Below, one piece after another: positions 26,385 to 39,275 of a stretch of DNA of 64,000 nucleotides (position 1 is the stretch's first letter; each line of letters starts with the position of its first letter). A model generated the notes under the pieces. That model ran no database searches. It was given only the letters and a program-made list of their open reading frames with translations, and had not been told where the DNA came from. The DNA is from an uncultured Bacteroidales bacterium (GTDB lineage Bacteria; Bacteroidota; Bacteroidia; Bacteroidales; Bacteroidaceae): positions 1 through 64,000 of the forward strand of contig CADAPC010000006.1 in the NCBI GenBank assembly GCA_902789725.1, written 5' to 3'. Both the position numbers and the translations under genes were made by a program.

Positions 26385-28763
26385 ATGATACGAAATCTCT
26401 GCTTTGCATTGAGCATGCTGTGTGCATCGGTGGTGATGGCACAGCCCAAAGGTCTTGACAACGACCAGCGACTTTGGTACGACCATCCCGCCACTTGTTG
26501 GTTAGAGGCACTCCCATTGGGCAATTCGCGCATGGGGGCGATGGTTTTTGGCGGAACCGACACAGAAGAAATCCAACTGAACGAGGAAACCTTCTGGAGT
26601 GGGGGACCATATAATAATAATAGTACAACGGCTTTGCAGCACCTTGAAGAAGTGCGCAACCTCATCTTTGCCGGAAAAGAGAAAGAGGCGGAAGACATCC
26701 TTAACAAAGAGTTTGTCAAAGGGCCCCATGGCATGCGTTTCCTGACGTTAGGCAGTTTGAAGCTGAACTTCGGACATCAGAACGTGGCTGACTATGTGCG
26801 TGAACTGGATTTGCAGACAGCTACAAGCACAACCTCCTACACATGCAAGCAGGTGAAATACACACGTCGTGTGATTGCCTCGCTTGCTGATGGGGTTGTT
26901 GTGATGCACGTGAAAGCCAGTCAGAAAGGGGCGTTGAACTTTGTGCTGGGGCAGCAATGCCAGTTTCCCCTCTCGGTGAAGACCGATGGTGACATCTTAA
27001 AAGCCACTATTCAAGGTGTGGACCAGGAAGGCATTAAAGCGGCTCTTACCGCTCAGTGCTGGACACGGGTCAAGTCAGACGGTACGGTGAAGGCCGAAGG
27101 AGAGACACTGCGTGTAGAGGGAGCTACGGAAGCCACACTCTACATTGCCGCAGCCACCAATTTCGTCAATTACCATGACGTGTCGGGCAATGCGTCGGCC
27201 AAATGCGAAGCCAGCTTGAAGCAGGTGGCCAATCAGAATTTCGACCAGCTGCTGAAACGCAATATGGCTCAATATCAGGCACAATACGAACGTGTGAAAC
27301 TGAACTTGGCATCGTCCGAAAACCAGAAACTCCCAACCGACCAGCGTCTCGACAAGTTCTATGGTAGCCAAGACATGGGCATGGTGGCTCTTCTCTTTAA
27401 TTATGGACGTTACTTGCTCATATCTTCTTCGCAGAAAGGCGGTCAGGCAGCCAACCTGCAAGGCGTGTGGAACGACAAGCGCAATGCCCCTTGGGATTCA
27501 AAATACACCATCAACATCAATGCCGAGATGAACTACTGGCCAGCCGAGGTGTGCAACCTGTCGGAGACAGCCGAACCTCTTTTCTCGATGGTGAAAGACC
27601 TCAGTGTGACTGGTGCCGAGACTGCCCGTGTAATGTACGACTGTGGCGGTTGGGTGGCACATCACAACACCGACCTCTGGCGTATTGCCGGTCCTGTGGA
27701 TGGGGCTCCTTGGGGTATGTTCCCCAACGGTGGCGGCTGGTTGACCACCCATTTGTGGGAACATTACCAATACACGCTCGACAAAGATTTTTTGCGCGAA
27801 TACTACCCCATCATGAAGGGGGCTGCCGACTTCTACCTCGACTACATGGTGGAGCGCGATGGTGAACTCCTCGTCGTGCCCAGTGTGTCGCCCGAACATG
27901 GCGGAAGGGGTAAGCAGACACCTGTCTGTGCCGCCTGCACCATGGACAACCAAATTGTGCGCGATGTGCTCACCCAAACCTTGGAAGCGGCAAAAATCTT
28001 GAACCAAGATGGCGACTATCAGCAACGACTGGCAAAAGCCATTCGCATGATTCCTCCCATGAAGGTGGGGCAATACGGACAGTTGCAGGAGTGGCGCGAA
28101 GATTGGGATGACCCGCGCGACGAGCACCGCCACATTTCCCATCTTTATGGTCTGTACCCATCTAATCAGATTTCACCATACGCCACCCCCGACCTCTGGA
28201 AGGCAGCTGGCGTCACCCTTCAGCAGCGAGGCGACCAAGCCACAGGCTGGAGTCTTGGGTGGAAAACCAACTTTTGGGCTCGCATGCTCGATGGCAACCA
28301 TGCCTTCAAAATTATCAGCAATATGCTTCGCTTGCTACCCAACGAGGGCAGGGAACGCGAATACCCCAATGGACGTACTTTCCCCAACCTCTTTGATGCC
28401 CATCCACCATTCCAGATTGATGGAAACTTTGGTGTCACGGCAGGTATTGCCGAAATGCTCATGCAGAGCGACCCCATTACTGCAACCAAGCCAGCCATTC
28501 ATCTTCTGCCTGCTCTCCCCGATGCTTGGGCCGAGGGAAGTGTCAGCGGACTCAAGGCACGTGGAGGCTATGAGGTAAGCATTGTATGGGCGGGTGGCAC
28601 ACTTTCCCAAGCTTCAGTCAAGGCACAGCAGACTGGCACGCTTCGTCTCCGTTGCAAAGACACGCTCACTGGCAAGGGCCTGAAATTGGTGAGCACTCAC
28701 GATGGAGTGTATGAGTATGAAGTGCCTGTAAAAGCAGGACAGAGCATTGTGGTAAAGCACTAA
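26385..28763 (+). CDS. GH95 family alpha-L-fucosidase / alpha-L-galactosidase
   Basis: A 792-residue GH95 enzyme. Hallmarks: WLEALPLGNSRMGAMVFGG and NEETFWSGGP near the N-terminus, the NINAEMNYWP motif with Asn377 and Asn379, Glu504 in SPEHGG (general acid position) and Asp679 in FQIDGNFG (activated by the two Asn in the inverting mechanism of the family). GH95 members remove alpha-1,2-L-fucose or L-galactose; L-galactose decorates complex cereal xylans, and xylan loci can encode an alpha-L-galactosidase of this family. Because it sits among xylan enzymes, L-galactosidase activity is the more likely inference, but fucosidase cannot be excluded. The signal peptide is LCFALSMLCASVVMAQ. Confidence 0.9.
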   Translation: MIRNLCFALSMLCASVVMAQPKGLDNDQRLWYDHPATCWLEALPLGNSRMGAMVFGGTDTEEIQLNEETFWSGGPYNNNSTTALQHLEEVRNLIFAGKEKEAEDILNKEFVKGPHGMRFLTLGSLKLNFGHQNVADYVRELDLQTATSTTSYTCKQVKYTRRVIASLADGVVVMHVKASQKGALNFVLGQQCQFPLSVKTDGDILKATIQGVDQEGIKAALTAQCWTRVKSDGTVKAEGETLRVEGATEATLYIAAATNFVNYHDVSGNASAKCEASLKQVANQNFDQLLKRNMAQYQAQYERVKLNLASSENQKLPTDQRLDKFYGSQDMGMVALLFNYGRYLLISSSQKGGQAANLQGVWNDKRNAPWDSKYTININAEMNYWPAEVCNLSETAEPLFSMVKDLSVTGAETARVMYDCGGWVAHHNTDLWRIAGPVDGAPWGMFPNGGGWLTTHLWEHYQYTLDKDFLREYYPIMKGAADFYLDYMVERDGELLVVPSVSPEHGGRGKQTPVCAACTMDNQIVRDVLTQTLEAAKILNQDGDYQQRLAKAIRMIPPMKVGQYGQLQEWREDWDDPRDEHRHISHLYGLYPSNQISPYATPDLWKAAGVTLQQRGDQATGWSLGWKTNFWARMLDGNHAFKIISNMLRLLPNEGREREYPNGRTFPNLFDAHPPFQIDGNFGVTAGIAEMLMQSDPITATKPAIHLLPALPDAWAEGSVSGLKARGGYEVSIVWAGGTLSQASVKAQQTGTLRLRCKDTLTGKGLKLVSTHDGVYEYEVPVKAGQSIVVKH

Positions 28764-28776
28764 GTAGTTTGTGGAG

Positions 28777-28805
28777 CCTATAAGTCCCATAAGCCCAATA
28801 AGTCA
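28777..28805 (+). repeat. Degenerate ~10-bp tandem repeat (ATAAGTCCC type)
   Basis: Three degenerate copies of (C)ATAAGYCC follow one another in the gap between GH95 and GH43. Such words are common between genes in this phylum; no function is known. Confidence 0.5.
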
Positions 28806-28831
28806 ATTAACCCCTAAATTATAATTAATCG

Positions 28832-30874
28832 ATGAAGAAACTATTTTCCATCCTCTTCTCGTTTTGTGCCTTGACAGCGTCGGCGCAGAACCCCTATCTC
28901 CCCCTGTGGGAGCATCTCCCCGACGGAGAACCTCGTGTGTTTGAAGACCCTGACAACCCTGGTAAGTATCGTGCCTATATCATTGGTTCGCACGATGTTA
29001 CCTACACGGCCTATTGCAGCAATGACGTGCGCATGTGGTCGGCTCCTGTTGAGGACTTGAGCCAATGGCGTGACGAAGGCCCCATCTTCACCCACTATGT
29101 CGATGGCAAGTGGGACACGATGTTTGCCCCCGACCTGGTGGAGGTGAAAGACAAGCAAACAGGCAAAAAGACTTACTGGCTCTATCCCCACTCGCGCGGG
29201 TGGCGTCGTGTGGCTATGGTATGCAAGGGCGACCGTCCCAATGGCCCTTTCACTCCAGTCAACCTCACCCCTGATGGTCGCCAGTGTGTGGAGGGTTCGC
29301 TTATTGACTTTGACCCCTCGGTGTTCATAGAGAACATCACAGACAAGAAAGACCCTGACTACGACAAGGGTTACCGTGCTTATGTGTTCTATGGCTTCCA
29401 GCACTCTACAGCTTGCGAGTTGGACCAGAACACTATGTTCAGTAAGCGTCCTGGCACAGAGCTGATTGACCCCTTCATTCCAGCTTGCAGTTCCGACGGA
29501 CGTTTGCTCGACAAGGCCGGAAGCGAGTATAAGGCACTCTATAAGGGCCAGAACCCACTCGACTTCAACTTTTTCGAGGCTTCCAGCATTCGCCAGGTTG
29601 GTAATAAATATGTGATGGTGTTCTCTGGCTATAGCGGCAAGGAATATGGGTTGGGCAACACTAACTCGGCTCTTCGTTACGCTTACGGCGACTCTCCTCT
29701 GGGTCCTTGGCGCAGCGGTGGTGTGCTGGTCGATTCGCGCGGTGTGGTGCTGAATGAAGATGGCTCTAAGCTGATTACTACCAATGCTGCACACAACACG
29801 CATGGTTCCATCCAGGAAATCAATGGTCAGTGGTACGTTTTCTATCACCGTCCTCCCCGTGGCTTTGGCAATGCACGTCAGGCCATGGTGGCACCTGTGA
29901 AGATTGAATGGGACAAGAAGTCGGTGGCCGATGGTGGGCAAGTGCGCATCACAGGCTATGACCCCTTTGTGAAGAACAATGAATGGACAGCTAAGGCCAG
30001 CGATGGCAACGAATACACGGGTGCAGAGGTGACCAGCGAAGGTTTCCAAATCTTTGGTTTGCCTCCTTACGCTTACTATTCGGCAGGTTTGGCTTGTTTC
30101 ATGTATGGCCCCAACAGCAACCAATGGATGCAGGACAACCACGACATTTGGAACAATTCGATGGACCTTGCCGGCATTCAAAACGGTGGCATCGTCGGCT
30201 TCAAGTACTTCGGTTTTGGCGGTTTGGCCAAGGACACCAAAGGCGTGAAAGCTTTTGATGGCGCAAAGAAGGGCGACAACACTAAGCTGGAACTGAACCT
30301 GACACCCAGTGGCAAAGGAGCTTTCAAGATTCATGTGCGCTTGGATAATCCATGGAAGGGACAGGAGATTGGGCTCATTGATGTGCCAGCTTCTGCCAAC
30401 AAAAAAGATGTATATAGCGTCAGTGTGCCAGCTGTGGAAGGTCTGACAGGCAAGCATGCCATCTACCTTGTGGTAGAAGGCGACGAAATCAGGCAACCTG
30501 AGCAGGCTCAGGGCCGTCCGCAGTGGGGTGGTGGCCGACAGCAGGGGCAGCAGCGTCCACAAGGTCTCTTCGACCTCCATGGACTGGGCTTCTCCAAGGG
30601 TGGTGGCGTTCAGGTGCCCGGTGTGCCCGCAGTCAACATCACGGTGGATGGTAAGGCCATCAACCTGCCCGCTGCTCCGATGTTCTCTACCAACGACAAT
30701 GGCTATGTTAAGGCCGACCACTACCAGGCTTACGCTCCACTCACTGACAGGTCGGTCATAAAGGCCACTTCTACCGACCCATCAGTCACGTTCCAAATTG
30801 GTAACGTTGCCAGCGGACGTGCTGTGGTGAAATGTACCTACAAAGGGCAGACCAAATTCTACCTCATCAACTAA
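28832..30874 (+). CDS. GH43-type glycosidase with C-terminal CBM6-like domain
   Basis: A 680-residue secreted five-bladed beta-propeller glycosidase. Residues 21-370 fit the GH43/62 clan: Asp39 (FEDPD), Asp161 (DFDPSVF, pKa-modulating position) and Glu249 (FFEASSI, acid position) are candidate catalytic residues. The rest (about 400-560) resembles a CBM6-type beta-sandwich (GVKAFDGAKKGDNTKLELNLTPSG...IYLVV), interrupted or followed by a Gln/Gly/Arg-rich stretch at about 553-580 and a beta tail. The likely substrate is arabinose or xylose linkages in arabinoxylan. It follows GH95 by 68 nt in the same operon. Exact subfamily and residue roles need a structure-based alignment. Confidence 0.85.
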   Translation: MKKLFSILFSFCALTASAQNPYLPLWEHLPDGEPRVFEDPDNPGKYRAYIIGSHDVTYTAYCSNDVRMWSAPVEDLSQWRDEGPIFTHYVDGKWDTMFAPDLVEVKDKQTGKKTYWLYPHSRGWRRVAMVCKGDRPNGPFTPVNLTPDGRQCVEGSLIDFDPSVFIENITDKKDPDYDKGYRAYVFYGFQHSTACELDQNTMFSKRPGTELIDPFIPACSSDGRLLDKAGSEYKALYKGQNPLDFNFFEASSIRQVGNKYVMVFSGYSGKEYGLGNTNSALRYAYGDSPLGPWRSGGVLVDSRGVVLNEDGSKLITTNAAHNTHGSIQEINGQWYVFYHRPPRGFGNARQAMVAPVKIEWDKKSVADGGQVRITGYDPFVKNNEWTAKASDGNEYTGAEVTSEGFQIFGLPPYAYYSAGLACFMYGPNSNQWMQDNHDIWNNSMDLAGIQNGGIVGFKYFGFGGLAKDTKGVKAFDGAKKGDNTKLELNLTPSGKGAFKIHVRLDNPWKGQEIGLIDVPASANKKDVYSVSVPAVEGLTGKHAIYLVVEGDEIRQPEQAQGRPQWGGGRQQGQQRPQGLFDLHGLGFSKGGGVQVPGVPAVNITVDGKAINLPAAPMFSTNDNGYVKADHYQAYAPLTDRSVIKATSTDPSVTFQIGNVASGRAVVKCTYKGQTKFYLIN

Positions 30875-30903
30875 TGTAATCTTGTCTTCAGGAATAAAAT
30901 GCG

Positions 30904-30935
30904 GGGGAGCGGCTCTATAGTCGTTCCCCTTTATT
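30904..30935 (+). terminator. Intrinsic terminator after GH43
   Basis: GGGGAGCG (30904-30911) pairs with CGTTCCCC (30922-30929) including one G-U pair, followed by TTTATT. It ends the DUF3237-GH95-GH43 transcript. Confidence 0.75.
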
Positions 30936-30945
30936 GTGCTTTCGA

Positions 30946-31018
30946 TTTACCTCCGTTTTACCTCCGATTTATTAATGCGAGGTACATGCGAGGTACATGC
31001 GAGGTACATGCGAGGTAC
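30946..31018. repeat. Short satellite: two inverted and four direct 11-bp units
   Basis: TTTACCTCCG occurs at 30946-30955 and 30957-30966 (11-bp period). Four exact copies of ATGCGAGGTAC follow at 30975-31018. The first words are approximate reverse complements of the second (GGAGGTA versus GCGAGGTA). Confidence 0.9.
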
Positions 31019-31120
31019 TATAGGGATCCTTTTTGGAAAAATGTATGCCAGAATTGAGGATATCCTCCAGCTTGCTCATCTGCCCCTTTTGCGTTATAGA
31101 TATGCATCACGTAAAAAATT

Positions 31121-31392
31121 AAGGAGACCTCTCTTCTCACGAAGAAAGGCCCCTTGCTTTTTTACTAACTAACCTATTTCCACAGTTTGCGTAGCATCTT
31201 ATTCTTACTACTCTTTTACTAACCTTTAATTACTAACTATCCATAACTTAAAAACGATCTAACTTTACCTTAGCATGTATGGGATATTATGCTATGTTCC
31301 CCAATGTTCTGTACCTATGATGGTCGGCTCTGCTCCTCCTGTGCTTGTAAGAAAGGGTGGCAGGCTTTTTCTTTTTTTCTGATGCAAAGTTA
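31121..31392 (-). ncRNA. Candidate minus-strand RNA with GTGA-loop terminator (diverged copy)
   Basis: On the minus strand GGCCTTTCTTC-GTGA-GAAGAGAGGTC forms a hairpin followed by TTAATTTTTT (31140-31112 region). Upstream lie TTAGTTAGT and, about 250 nt away, TAACTTTGCATCAGAAAA (31392-31375), which resembles the start of the two units near 44 kb. The distance is longer, so this may be a longer RNA, or a separate promoter and a terminator. Confidence 0.35.
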
Positions 31393-31471
31393 CGCACTTT
31401 TAGCAAAACAGGCTTCTCGTTGCGTTTCATCGTTTTTTGAATAGGTTGAAAGTGCGTGAGTTCGGCCGAAA

Positions 31472-31558
31472 TGTAACATTGAAACAAGCGAATGTATCAA
31501 ATCGTAAACTTTATGCTACATTTCTTAAAGTCCGTTGTCTGCTTTTTTCGTACCTTTG
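31472..31558 (+). promoter_or_regulatory. Promoter with three phased half-sites (GH43-GH10 operon)
   Basis: TGTAAC (31472-31477), TGTATC (31493-31498) and TGCTAC (31514-31519) are spaced 21 bp apart in series. The -7 box TACCTTTG (31551-31558) starts 31 nt after the last one, as in the other regulated promoters. No -33 TTTG at the right distance. Confidence 0.6.
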
Positions 31559-31592
31559 CAAGCAAGATGTTTAACTAAAACCTATTGGAGAC

Positions 31593-35434
<3,842 letters not shown>

Positions 35435-35496
35435 GCAATTTGGTGAATGCTAAACTAAGTGCTATTGAATTTGGCACTCTGGTACCAATTACACTG

Positions 35497-35544
35497 AAAG
35501 CCCTGAAAGTCTTAAAGATTTTCGGGGCTTTTATCGTTTTTTTT
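35497..35544 (+). terminator. Intrinsic terminator after GH10-esterase
   Basis: AAAGCCCTGAAA (35497-35508) pairs with TTTCGGGGCTTT (35520-35531) with one wobble or mismatch, followed by a long T run to 35544. Confidence 0.85.
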
Positions 35545-35549
35545 ACGAT

Positions 35550-35616
35550 ATGTAACCTACTTGAAAGTTCGTGTAACCTTGTGGAAACTCTCTTCGTTAA
35601 ACACTGCGTACCTTTG
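35550..35616 (+). promoter_or_regulatory. Promoter with phased half-sites (1184-aa surface protein)
   Basis: TGTAAC at 35551-35556 and 35572-35577, 21 bp apart, then TACCTTTG at 35609-35616 after 31 nt. With the 878 copy it defines the best form of the motif (25 of 28 identical). No -33 TTTG. Confidence 0.68.
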
Positions 35617-35720
35617 CATCGACGAACTCATGGCTCATTTTAAGCGGCTTGTGTTTGTCACCCCAAACGAAATGAGATTATCAACATATTCTTTCTAAAC
35701 TTTATTAAAACTTTTCGCTT

Positions 35721-38700
35721 ATGAAAAAGATTAACTTAATGATTGCAGCTGGTTTGTTGTGCGCAGCTTCTGTGCAGGCACAGACCACGATTGCATCTGT
35801 TGGTTTTGAACCAGGCGACACGAAGTACACGACGAAGTATGCTTATACTCCGGGCGGTACATACGGCAACTGGGTGAACCAGCAGGGTGGCGACGTTTGG
35901 ACTGAACCAAACGATGGCGATGCCCACTCAGGTGACTACAGCTTCCTGATGAACAACACGGACCAAGTGGTTGGTAACACATGGGACCGCGGTTTCGTGA
36001 TTGGTAACCTTCAGTTGAAGGAGAACACGAGCTATCGTGTAAGCTTTTGGGTGAAGGCTAACGAAACTTACATCAACCCCGAGACGGGTAATGAGGCAGA
36101 GACTCATGTGAAGTCTTCTATGGCTATTGGCCGTGAGTATTGCGACATGCCTATCTCTACAGCCAGTGGTTTGCAGTACTACTACAATTTCGCAGGCTTC
36201 AACAGTGAGTGGAAGCACATTTCTTACATGACTTTCTTCACTAACAAGGCTGATCAGGACAAGTATTCCATCAACTACACTGGTAAGGAAGACCCCGATG
36301 GCAACATCGTTTGGCCACAGAACACTCCTTTCCCCGATGATTACTTCATGATTATTAATATGTATAACCCAGGCGAGTATGTGCTGGATGACATTAAGAT
36401 TGAGGAAGGCGTTACCTTCAACGAGGCTCTCTTCAATTCAGGTAACACTATCCGTCTCGACTTTGGCTATCCAACCAACATTGCAGACTTGGCAAAGGTG
36501 GGCGAAAACGATGTGGTGACACTGCCTACCTCTTGCGTGTCTGTAAGCGTGAACGGCAATGCTGTGGTGCCTGAGTATGTGGAAGGTAAGAAAGATGGTT
36601 ATCTCTACATCTTCCTCCCCGAAGAAGTGGTGCTACAGGCAAGCGACGCTGTGTCTGTAAGCTTCACCCCTGCTGATGACTGTCCTATCATCTACAACAA
36701 CGACCGTCGTCCAAGTGCTGATGTGACTACTGAACTGAAAGTGTTTGGCTTCGCTAACGAAACAGCTTACTTCGATGAAAGTATTGATGCTGTGCCAGCC
36801 GTTTGGGGAGCTCCTAAGATGGTTAGCTCTAATCCTGAGAACGAGAGCTTCGATCTTGACGCAGCTTCGTTCAATAACATTGCTGTTACTTACGACAAGG
36901 AACTGAGCCTCAAGACAGCCAGCGCAATTCTCACATGGGATGACAACTTCGGTAGTCATGAACTTCCTGTGACAGACAAGATGTCACTCTCTGCGGACAA
37001 GAAGACTATCAATATTGCTGTGTCTGGTTTGCAAGAGGTTGAATACACACTGACCATCTCCGATGTGGAGAATTCTTTTGGTATTCCAACTGCTGATAAA
37101 CAGGTGATTATCTTCGCTTTGGGTAAGAGCGATGACACTGCTACTTCTGAGGTGATTTACGCTTCTGACTTCGACAATGATATGACTGATGGTATTCCTC
37201 CAGGTTGGAATACTTACAATGAAGCTGGTTATCACCTCTATGGCTTCAACGATGAGGAACGTACATCTCAGTACAACTACGGTTGGGGTGGAAATCCTGG
37301 TGGTGGCGGCACACGTCTCTATGCAGGTTTTAACGGTGACTTCAATAAGGCTATGTATTGGGGCTCTCGCGGTACCAACGAAGGCTATGCTGAGTATGGT
37401 TCATTGGTGAAAGATTATCTGAATGAAGATGGCACACTTAGCGATGACGCTCCAGAAGGTATTGCCTTGAAGCTCGAACCACGCAAGTATAACATTAGCT
37501 TCCTTATGGCAGCTTGGAAGGGTGAACCTACTTTCACTTTCACACTTGAAGACCTTGAAGGAAACGTGTATGCTAAGTTTGAAAACTATCTCGCTTCTCC
37601 TAACATGAATGGTAACACTGGTAAGGTTACTGGCTCTGTAAAATGTGAAGCTGACTTCACTGTCGATAAGGAAGGTTACTATGTGCTCCGCTTCACTGCC
37701 GCTGAAGCACAGTGGCAGGAGTATCTTCTTGCAAATGTGAAACTGATTACGATGCCATCTAAGTCGGCATACTGGAAGGGCGAATTGGCTAAGGAGGTTG
37801 AGAAGGTTCAGCCTGTGCTTGAAGAGGCAAGTGCTGCCGTTTATGATGGTGCTACGAAGTCTGCTCTTGCAGCTGCCATCGAAAAGGCTAATGCTGGTGG
37901 CTTCACTTCTGGTACTCAGATTCAGGCTCTCATCAATGAACTTGAAGAACTCAGTGCCGCTCTGACTACTCGTAGAGAAAATATCGACAACTACGACCAA
38001 GCTCTCCTCGAGGCTCAGGTGGCTGTAGAAACATTGGAAGGCAAGTATGTTGACGCTCCGCTTGTAGTTGAGGCTAAGGCTATCATCGACAAGTACAACG
38101 CTATTTCTGCTTCTACGCTCTCTGACGACGAACTTGCTGCAGCTGCTCCTGCTTTGGCTCAGGCTGTCAACAAGGTGAAGAATGCGAAGAACGCTATCGA
38201 CTATCTCACATACGGTGTTTACAAGGCTGCTCAGACAGCTGAGAAGTTTGGTGTTGACCCAACAGAGGGTTACAATGCTACTTCTGATGACCGTGCTCTT
38301 GCTGCTGAATACAATGTTCAGGCTACGCTCGCTCTCTACAAGAAGATTGCTGCTAACGAGTCGCTCGACGATTTGATGAGCAAACTCTATGACGGTACAG
38401 TGATTGACAGCAATTTTGAAGAAGGCGATCCTAACTTTGACGAGCAAGGCCACCCACTCGTAGGCCAGGGTATTGACTTCACAGGTCTGATTTGGAATCC
38501 AAACTTCTACACTATGGGTACCGATGCTTCTAAGGTTGACTTCCCAGGTTGGACTTTCGAGCCTCTCCAGACTGTTGACCCAGAGACAGGCGAAGTAACT
38601 TCTACTGGCTCTGCCAAGATGAGTGCTGCTGCTACTTCTGAGAATCCTGTCATCGCTACTATGCTCAATGGCTATGGCGCAAGCTCGGAGTACAAGATCT

Positions 38701-39275
38701 ATCAGGTGATTGAGAACTTGCCAGCAGGTGTTTATACAGTGGCTGTAGGTTCACGTACTGCACAGAAGAATCAGCCCGATGCTGAGGGCAACTACGGTGT
38801 GTTCAACGCTCAGAGCGATGAGACAGGTCTTTGGGACAAGTACGTATTCGTTCAGGTTGAAGATGGCACTCCACTTACAACCCCATTCGCTATCGGTACT
38901 ATCGGCAACGTTTATCCTTCTCTTGTAAAGGATGTGGTTGTGAAGGAAGGTCAGAAGATTACTATCGGTGCCATCGAGCACTATGCTTCAGGCAAGGCTT
39001 CTGGTCACAACTGGGATGCAGAACTTGGTGCATACGAGCCAAAGGACTTCTGGGACACTAACTCTTACGTGGGTGACACGAAGATTTATTTCTCTGCTCC
39101 ACTTGAAGGCTTTGACTATGCTGCTGCTGCCAACACACTGGAAACTGCAATCGAGACTGTTGAGGCTCCTGCCGCTGCTCAGGCAACAAGCATCTACAAC
39201 CTCGCAGGACAGAAGGTTGACGCAAACTACAAGGGCATCGTCATCAAGAACGGCAAAAAAGTTCTGGTTAAGTGA
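35721..39275 (+). CDS. Large modular secreted protein with CBM-like domains and sorting tail
   Basis: 1184 residues, signal MKKINLMIAAGLLCAASVQA. I see at least three jelly-roll-like regions: about 25-230 (SVGFEPGD...YSFLMNNTDQVVG...YRVSFWVKAN), about 475-690 (VIYASDFDNDMTDGIPPGWNTY) and about 900-1130 (NLPAGVYTVAVGSRTAQKN). An Ig-like part covers about 360-460 and a helical FIVAR-like segment about 690-860. No catalytic motif was found. The last 30 residues (IYNLAGQKVD...KGIVIKNGKKVLVK) look like a type-9-secretion tail. Its codons are strongly biased to GCT, GGT and AAG, as in highly expressed genes. The promoter carries the xylan-locus operator, so a surface xylan-binding role is inferred. 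Confidence 0.85.
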   Translation: MKKINLMIAAGLLCAASVQAQTTIASVGFEPGDTKYTTKYAYTPGGTYGNWVNQQGGDVWTEPNDGDAHSGDYSFLMNNTDQVVGNTWDRGFVIGNLQLKENTSYRVSFWVKANETYINPETGNEAETHVKSSMAIGREYCDMPISTASGLQYYYNFAGFNSEWKHISYMTFFTNKADQDKYSINYTGKEDPDGNIVWPQNTPFPDDYFMIINMYNPGEYVLDDIKIEEGVTFNEALFNSGNTIRLDFGYPTNIADLAKVGENDVVTLPTSCVSVSVNGNAVVPEYVEGKKDGYLYIFLPEEVVLQASDAVSVSFTPADDCPIIYNNDRRPSADVTTELKVFGFANETAYFDESIDAVPAVWGAPKMVSSNPENESFDLDAASFNNIAVTYDKELSLKTASAILTWDDNFGSHELPVTDKMSLSADKKTINIAVSGLQEVEYTLTISDVENSFGIPTADKQVIIFALGKSDDTATSEVIYASDFDNDMTDGIPPGWNTYNEAGYHLYGFNDEERTSQYNYGWGGNPGGGGTRLYAGFNGDFNKAMYWGSRGTNEGYAEYGSLVKDYLNEDGTLSDDAPEGIALKLEPRKYNISFLMAAWKGEPTFTFTLEDLEGNVYAKFENYLASPNMNGNTGKVTGSVKCEADFTVDKEGYYVLRFTAAEAQWQEYLLANVKLITMPSKSAYWKGELAKEVEKVQPVLEEASAAVYDGATKSALAAAIEKANAGGFTSGTQIQALINELEELSAALTTRRENIDNYDQALLEAQVAVETLEGKYVDAPLVVEAKAIIDKYNAISASTLSDDELAAAAPALAQAVNKVKNAKNAIDYLTYGVYKAAQTAEKFGVDPTEGYNATSDDRALAAEYNVQATLALYKKIAANESLDDLMSKLYDGTVIDSNFEEGDPNFDEQGHPLVGQGIDFTGLIWNPNFYTMGTDASKVDFPGWTFEPLQTVDPETGEVTSTGSAKMSAAATSENPVIATMLNGYGASSEYKIYQVIENLPAGVYTVAVGSRTAQKNQPDAEGNYGVFNAQSDETGLWDKYVFVQVEDGTPLTTPFAIGTIGNVYPSLVKDVVVKEGQKITIGAIEHYASGKASGHNWDAELGAYEPKDFWDTNSYVGDTKIYFSAPLEGFDYAAAANTLETAIETVEAPAAAQATSIYNLAGQKVDANYKGIVIKNGKKVLVK

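Larger units (their letters stand above)
30875..31592. other. 718-nt intergenic region between two GH43 genes
   Basis: It holds, in order: a terminator (30904-30935), short inverted and direct repeats (30946-31018), a GTGA-loop hairpin on the minus strand (31121-31160), a possible minus-strand promoter (31385-31392) and the regulated promoter of the next operon (31472-31558). A 78-codon frame at 30936-31172 runs through the repeats and has no protein-like features. Confidence 0.6.

Noticed and set aside
28841..30721. A 626-codon open frame antisense to the GH43-CBM gene
   Set aside because: It mirrors the codon bias of the real gene on the other strand, which avoids stops; the sense frame has a signal peptide and GH43 motifs, and the antisense translation has no protein-like features.
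30975..31018. Four exact repeats considered as a CRISPR array
   Set aside because: The units are 11 bp and contiguous, with no spacers, and no cas gene is near.
30936..31172. A 78-codon plus-strand frame in the GH43 intergenic region
   Set aside because: It runs through the 11-bp satellite and the hairpin, has no promoter of its own and no recognisable sequence.
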